From Lepas anatifera (taxonomy: Eukaryota > Arthropoda > Thecostraca > Lepadidae): DNA of 64,000 bases. Position numbers and translations under genes: made by a program. The stretch is taken from the NCBI GenBank assembly GCA_034440635.1, contig JAOTON010001682.1:1949501-2013500 (forward strand), read 5' to 3'. The number at the start of each line of letters is the position of its first letter. The first letter of the stretch is position 1. This document shows positions 25,551-64,000 of this stretch, piece by piece. Below the pieces are notes generated by a model. The model was given only the letters and a program-made list of their open reading frames with translations, did no database searches and had not been told where the DNA came from.

Positions 25551-26885
25551 TCACTGTAGTTCGCCCCTGGTGCCATGAGACTGCACGTGCAGACCTAGCA
25601 GGCGCACACCGCCTGCAGCACGCTCCGGCTCCTTGCACTGCAGTCCATAACTTGCGAAATGAGCCACCACCTGCTCGGCACTGGCGACATCTTCGTTGAC
25701 ACAGAGGTCATCAACGAAAGGTAGAACGGCCTGTTCCACCACAGGGTCCTGCGCCAGCACCGCACGCACAACAGCTTTCATGATGAGTGGGGCCACGCTC
25801 AAACCGAAACCAACTCTGGTCAGAGCGTAACGCCTGCCTCGGATGAGCACAGTCTGAAACGGCCAAAGCCGTCGGTCGGTGCGGAGCTGCAGGTAGGCCC
25901 GCTTCAGGTTCACCACTGCGATGTTGGCTCCGTGTCGCCGCCACTTCCGGAGCTCCTCTGCACAGACATCAGCATCTGCGGTGTGAGCAGTAACATAACT
26001 GTTGAGCTCTCGAAAATCCAGTACAGGACGCACCTTTGCCTTGTTGTTCTGAATAATAGCCATCAGTGGAATCAGTCCACGCGGGGGCCCGTGCAACTCC
26101 TCAGAGTACGGAACCAACCAACCACTGTCAATCCACGACTGTAGCTCAGCGTCGAACTCCTGACGCGCGCCCGTCGGTACAGCGTACTCCGACACACCAT
26201 TAGTAAGGCACTCGGGGCCTGAACCGTCGGCCCACTTCCACGCCACAGTCCACGATCGCTCAACAGGGTCAAACCGCACCGTAAAATCAGGCGCCTCCAC
26301 TACGGGGGATGGCTGGCACACAGCCCCGCAAAACCGAACTTTTGACGGTGACTCCACACTGACACCGCCCAGAGCAGAAATCCCGGAAATACCCAGCACC
26401 ATTTCGACACCCATTGGCCTCTCGTGCACCACAAGCACGTCCACTACGGCTCGCTGCCCTGATATAGTCTCTACGCTGGCACTGCCGACTCCGTTGCACT
26501 GGAATGGGTCACCACTCATCGACACCACTGTGACTGACTGCCGACGCCAGCGATAACAACACGGCGCATACAAAACGTTCTCTGTGCACCCAGTGTCAAT
26601 CAGCACCCGGCAGTCTCGGCCATCGATGCGAAGAGTTGTTACTGGAAGGGCGCCACCTGTGACAGCACGGGAGAGGACGCCGGCGCTAACACGCCATCCC
26701 CCAGGCTGTTTCCCGGACGCCTGGAACACGCGAGAGAAATGTGTCCGATCTCGCCGCACACCCAGCAACGCGGCGGACCCCGGGTTCCACGCCGCTGGTG
26801 CTGCTGCGTGGAAGTCGCATGGGGAGCCTCCCCCGCGACTGGCGATGGCGCGCCGGCTGCTGCTCCTGCTGAGGTGTCCGGCCAC
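25551..26885 (-). pseudogene. Retrotransposon pol, protease and reverse transcriptase part
   Basis: An aspartic protease motif LIDTGCTENVL lies near 26600. Reverse transcriptase follows, with PVLDFRELN and the catalytic FVDD variant near 25700-25715. The segment ends at an in-frame TGA before RNase H, which would stop a full-length polyprotein. Confidence 0.85.
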
Positions 26886-26942
26886 GTGACGCTGGAGCCG
26901 CTACTGCAAAGCGTTCATCGCTCAGTACGGCACGAGCTCGCG

Positions 26943-27449
26943 TCAACACGTCGTCCAGACCAAGGCCCTCCGCCCGAGACCCGGCGCGAATGATCTGACG
27001 GACGCTATCCGGAAGTCCGGCAATAAACGCACAGACCAGGGTGCGATCCGGAACTCCCCGAACAGTGTCGACAGCCGTCGCAGGTCGGCGAGATATACGT
27101 CAGCCGACTCTCCGATGCGAAGCTCACGACGGGTAAATGCTTCATGAGCAGCGTGCTGGTCAAGCGCAAATGCAGCATACAGTGCTTCTCGCACAGCACT
27201 CACGCACCCACGGCTAGCCGGAGGGAGCTGTGACCAGACGGAAAATGCTCCACCAGTGAGTCTCAAAGGAAGCACAGAAGCTACCGAAATCCCTCGGTGC
27301 CCACACACAAGTTCCGCGCGAGTAAACCACTCCACAACGTCAGCTGATCCATCGAACTCCGAAATTAGCCGGGCGTCAAACGAAGGCACTCCCGCCTCAG
27401 CTCCTCCTGCGGTACGCTCCATCTTAACACCGTCGTTATCATCCTCCAT
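26943..27449 (-). pseudogene. Retrotransposon gag (N-terminal part)
   Basis: The ORF starts MEDDNDG at 27449, only 14 bases inside the 5' LTR. It resembles Gag capsid segments (FSVWSQLP, FTRRELRIGESADVYLADLR). The nucleocapsid zinc knuckle CWVCGEIGHISLAC lies downstream near 26726-26767 but in another frame, so the Gag C-terminus has suffered at least one indel. Confidence 0.75.
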
Positions 27450-27462
27450 AGCCGGAATAGCT

Positions 27463-27647
27463 TGTAGCAGAAAAAATAAGTTGTCCGTACCGTTCCCTGT
27501 GTTGCGCCCGCCGCGCCCCCACACCCGACTGCCTCCCTGGCCAGCCTCTAAGCGACACACAGCACCCTTGCCCCCAGGCACCGACCGTGAGCCCGGGCAG
27601 GGGGCGCGCTCAGGCAGCACACCAGGGCAGACCCACATCAAAGTACA
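27463..27647 (-). repeat. 5' LTR (185 bp)
   Basis: Upstream LTR of the minus-strand element, ending TGCTACA next to the internal region. It lacks a canonical primer-binding TGG next to its inner end. Confidence 0.9.
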
Positions 27648-28056
27648 TTAGTATTCATATTGTGGTTTCACTGGGTATTAAATGTTTCTGCTCTCTGAAA
27701 CTGCAATGATGGTTAGGTATTGCATACATTATTTAAATGATTAAAAAACTAGTGAACTGCCACAATATTGCCCTCCATCGCCATTAATATTAAAGATTAT
27801 ACAACTCAAAATATACACCAAGTATTCCTGCGAAATACGCTGTGCAATCTGTCGTCACAACTTTGAAGAACTCGCAACCACAAACACTACAAGGGCGTAC
27901 GAGCTGCCCTCTAGTGCTAAGAATATGAACCAACAAATCGAGTTGCCTGCCACCTGGTGCTAAGACTGGCGTTACATCGATGACGTCACTGTTCATGACG
28001 TCGATTATGACGCGACTAAGCCTAAGAATATTCTTAGATGCCGATCAGGGCCCAGG

Positions 28057-29587
28057 ATAGGTCAGGTATGAGTCCACTGCGCACCTAGCCATGAAGCCAA
28101 TAACAAATAATTTCTATACAATCAAGACAGTTTGAGGTTCAGCCTCGTGGCCTAGTACCCAATAAATATGAACAATATCAATGATTAGCATGGATATGAC
28201 AATTTGCTGACCCTTTTTAACAAACACCTCTTGGTACAGGGTCCAGGTCGTCTTGTTAGAGTTTCATGAGGGCAAACTCCCATCCTTTGTCTGATAACTG
28301 CCCTCTGTTGTTGGCTTTTTTAAAACATGCTGGTCACTGAACTGAAATATTCATTATTTTTCCCCTAGCATCACATTGAACTAGATGTTTTCTATATAAA
28401 ACTAGCATTCAAATGATTTGGGCTGACTCTATCTTTTCAAAGGAATCCAAATGTTAAACTTTTACTATGCTGCTTAATTAATAATGTATGTTATACTTTG
28501 GCTTAGACTTCAGTGGTAGCTTAGATTGAGCTGAAAGCTTGATAGCTGAATTCAGTGCCCCAGTTAATCCCGCATGCAGGGTTCTATCAAAATTGGTGAT
28601 GTGAGTCTGGTAAAATTTCCACCAGCTGTAGTTAAGCTATGGGAAATATAACTGAGAGTGGCATGAATGAAACTGTAGTGGCAATAAACTGTTCTCCCAC
28701 CCTGTCATAGATCGCTGAATACCTGTATAATCCCCAGGAATTCAGACTCGGGCACTGTCAATTGTTGCAAACTGACACACCCTCCTTCCGCTGTGACACG
28801 CTCCCTCAGTTGCTGTGTCACACTGTCCCACTATTCCGTTGTGCTCCCTCCGCCGCTGTGTCGCGCTCCCTCTGGTCGTGGTCCCTCTGCATGACTGGCA
28901 CTCCGCTGTGCCCCCTGGCCCCGTCGCCATCGCAGCTCTGGTGCTTCACTCTGCTGTTACCATCGTGCTGCTGAGGAGGCTTGGGGATGGACTGTGGGCA
29001 GACTTAGTTGTCATTGCGGGTGACCGTGAATCAGGTCGCACAGAGCCCGCCGTCGCCTCTGCTCGCCCGGGCGTCGTTCCTATCGTCATCCCTTATAGAA
29101 TGTCAATTCTATGTATATACCTGATCCTATATGGCAAAGATTGACTGGCTCTAGCAGTTCCGGGAAATAGTGCTCGGCTCCCATGCTCGGCACCCAGTGG
29201 ACTTCCGTGAGTTATCAGTAGGATCGCCGGGATGAGGACCAATTATTATCTCAAGTTTTGTATATTTGGAGTTTTGTAGTGGGCGAAATATCTTGTTGCC
29301 GCTTCGCCTACCAATGTGTGAGACGAGTGTGTATAATAAACGTATACAGTAGCAAATGATAGGGTGAATGTGTACCATCACAATACCTACTTCAACAACT
29401 GATAAAAATTCGTTTCAATCACTTTTGAATGATGTTTCTAGTTAAACCCTAACCTTTTGATTGTTCCTCGTTTTTTAAAGGAATTTACCAGCGTAACTTA
29501 TTACCATGGTCGCAAGTACACGTATGGATCTAAAGATACGCAGATGCGTCTAAACTCAGCCTGCTTGTTCCGCAGAAGCCTGCAGTC
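28057..29587. other. Region upstream of GBF1, no gene recognised
   Basis: Contains AT-rich sequence, then a GC-richer block (28740-29100) with repeated CGCTGTG/CTCCCTC words that opens spurious frames on both strands. It may include the GBF1 promoter and a non-coding first exon; I cannot place either. Confidence 0.4.

Positions 29588-64000
<34,413 letters not shown>

Larger units (their letters stand above)
23404..27647 (-). mobile_element. LTR retrotransposon, Ty3/Gypsy-like domain order, 4.24 kb, decayed
   Basis: Two LTRs of 184 and 185 bp differ by about three substitutions and one indel, so the insertion is young. They begin TGTACTTTG and end CTGCTACA on the element strand. Domain order is Gag, protease, reverse transcriptase, RNase H, integrase. 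The ORFs are interrupted by frame changes in the Gag C-terminal/zinc-knuckle region and by one in-frame stop (TGA at 25551-25553) between RT and RNase H. A polypurine tract precedes the 3' LTR. I see no clear tRNA-complementary primer site and no matching flanking target duplication. Confidence 0.9.
23054..28056. mobile_element. Older inverted-repeat DNA element split by an LTR retrotransposon
   Basis: TGATCGGCATCTAAGA at 23065-23080 is inverted at 28032-28047 (TCTTAGATGCCGATCA), and the match extends outward imperfectly for about ten bases. Both inner flanks carry repeated CTAAGAC/CTAAGA words. Removing the LTR element would leave a non-coding element of roughly 760 bp. I could not define a target duplication, so the class is uncertain and the ends are approximate. 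Confidence 0.55.

Noticed and set aside
28742..29144. Overlapping frames on both strands in a GC-rich block
   Set aside because: Low-complexity CGCTGTG/CTCCCTC words open frames on both strands, with no recognisable domain.

Overview
This is a metazoan nuclear window. It carries intron-rich genes with GT-AG introns, codon-dense GC-rich exons in AT-rich surroundings, long microsatellites and many nested transposons. The three host genes are animal housekeeping genes. The PCNA protein reads like an arthropod or crustacean PCNA, so a marine invertebrate (possibly a crustacean) is my best guess. The sequence alone does not fix the species.

Layout. (1) 0.28-8.5 kb, minus strand: the 5' part of splicing factor 1 (SF1, branch-point binding protein). 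Five exons run from the start codon into the KH domain, and the gene leaves the window at base 1. (2) 8.5-15.6 kb: intergenic, with hAT-like MITEs and a 1.03-kb piggyBac-like MITE. (3) 15.6-21.5 kb, minus strand: a complete five-exon PCNA gene with two E2F-type sites upstream, and a one-base frameshift in a homopolymer of the last exon. (4) 21.7-29.5 kb: a transposon nest. A 4.24-kb LTR retrotransposon of Ty3/Gypsy-like order (98% identical LTRs, decayed ORFs) sits inside an older inverted-repeat element, next to a hAT-like MITE. (5) 29.6 kb to the window end, plus strand: GBF1, the Golgi Arf1 exchange factor. I could place 26 exons in continuous phase, covering DCB/HUS, the linker, Sec7 and part of HDS1; the gene continues past 64 kb. 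A 5'-truncated LINE with a 14-bp target duplication lies in intron 23.

The most unusual signal is in GBF1. Its tandem repeats are not scattered through introns; a large share start or end exactly at splice sites and are built from the splicing signals themselves. Donor sites are the first unit of downstream minisatellites or microsatellites (exons 2, 5, 10, 14, 15, 21, 23, 25). Acceptors plus the first bases of the exon are duplicated upstream (exons 3, 19, 23) or amplified 21-fold (exon 22) and about 44-fold (exon 27). One intron carries nine copies of the branch-point heptamer TACTAAC. The two minus-strand genes show weaker versions: a 2.1-kb CT tract before the last PCNA exon, and a 0.86-kb CA tract before SF1 exon 2.

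SF1, PCNA and GBF1 do not form a pathway. SF1 is, however, the protein that reads the branch-point signal that is amplified in the neighbouring GBF1 intron.
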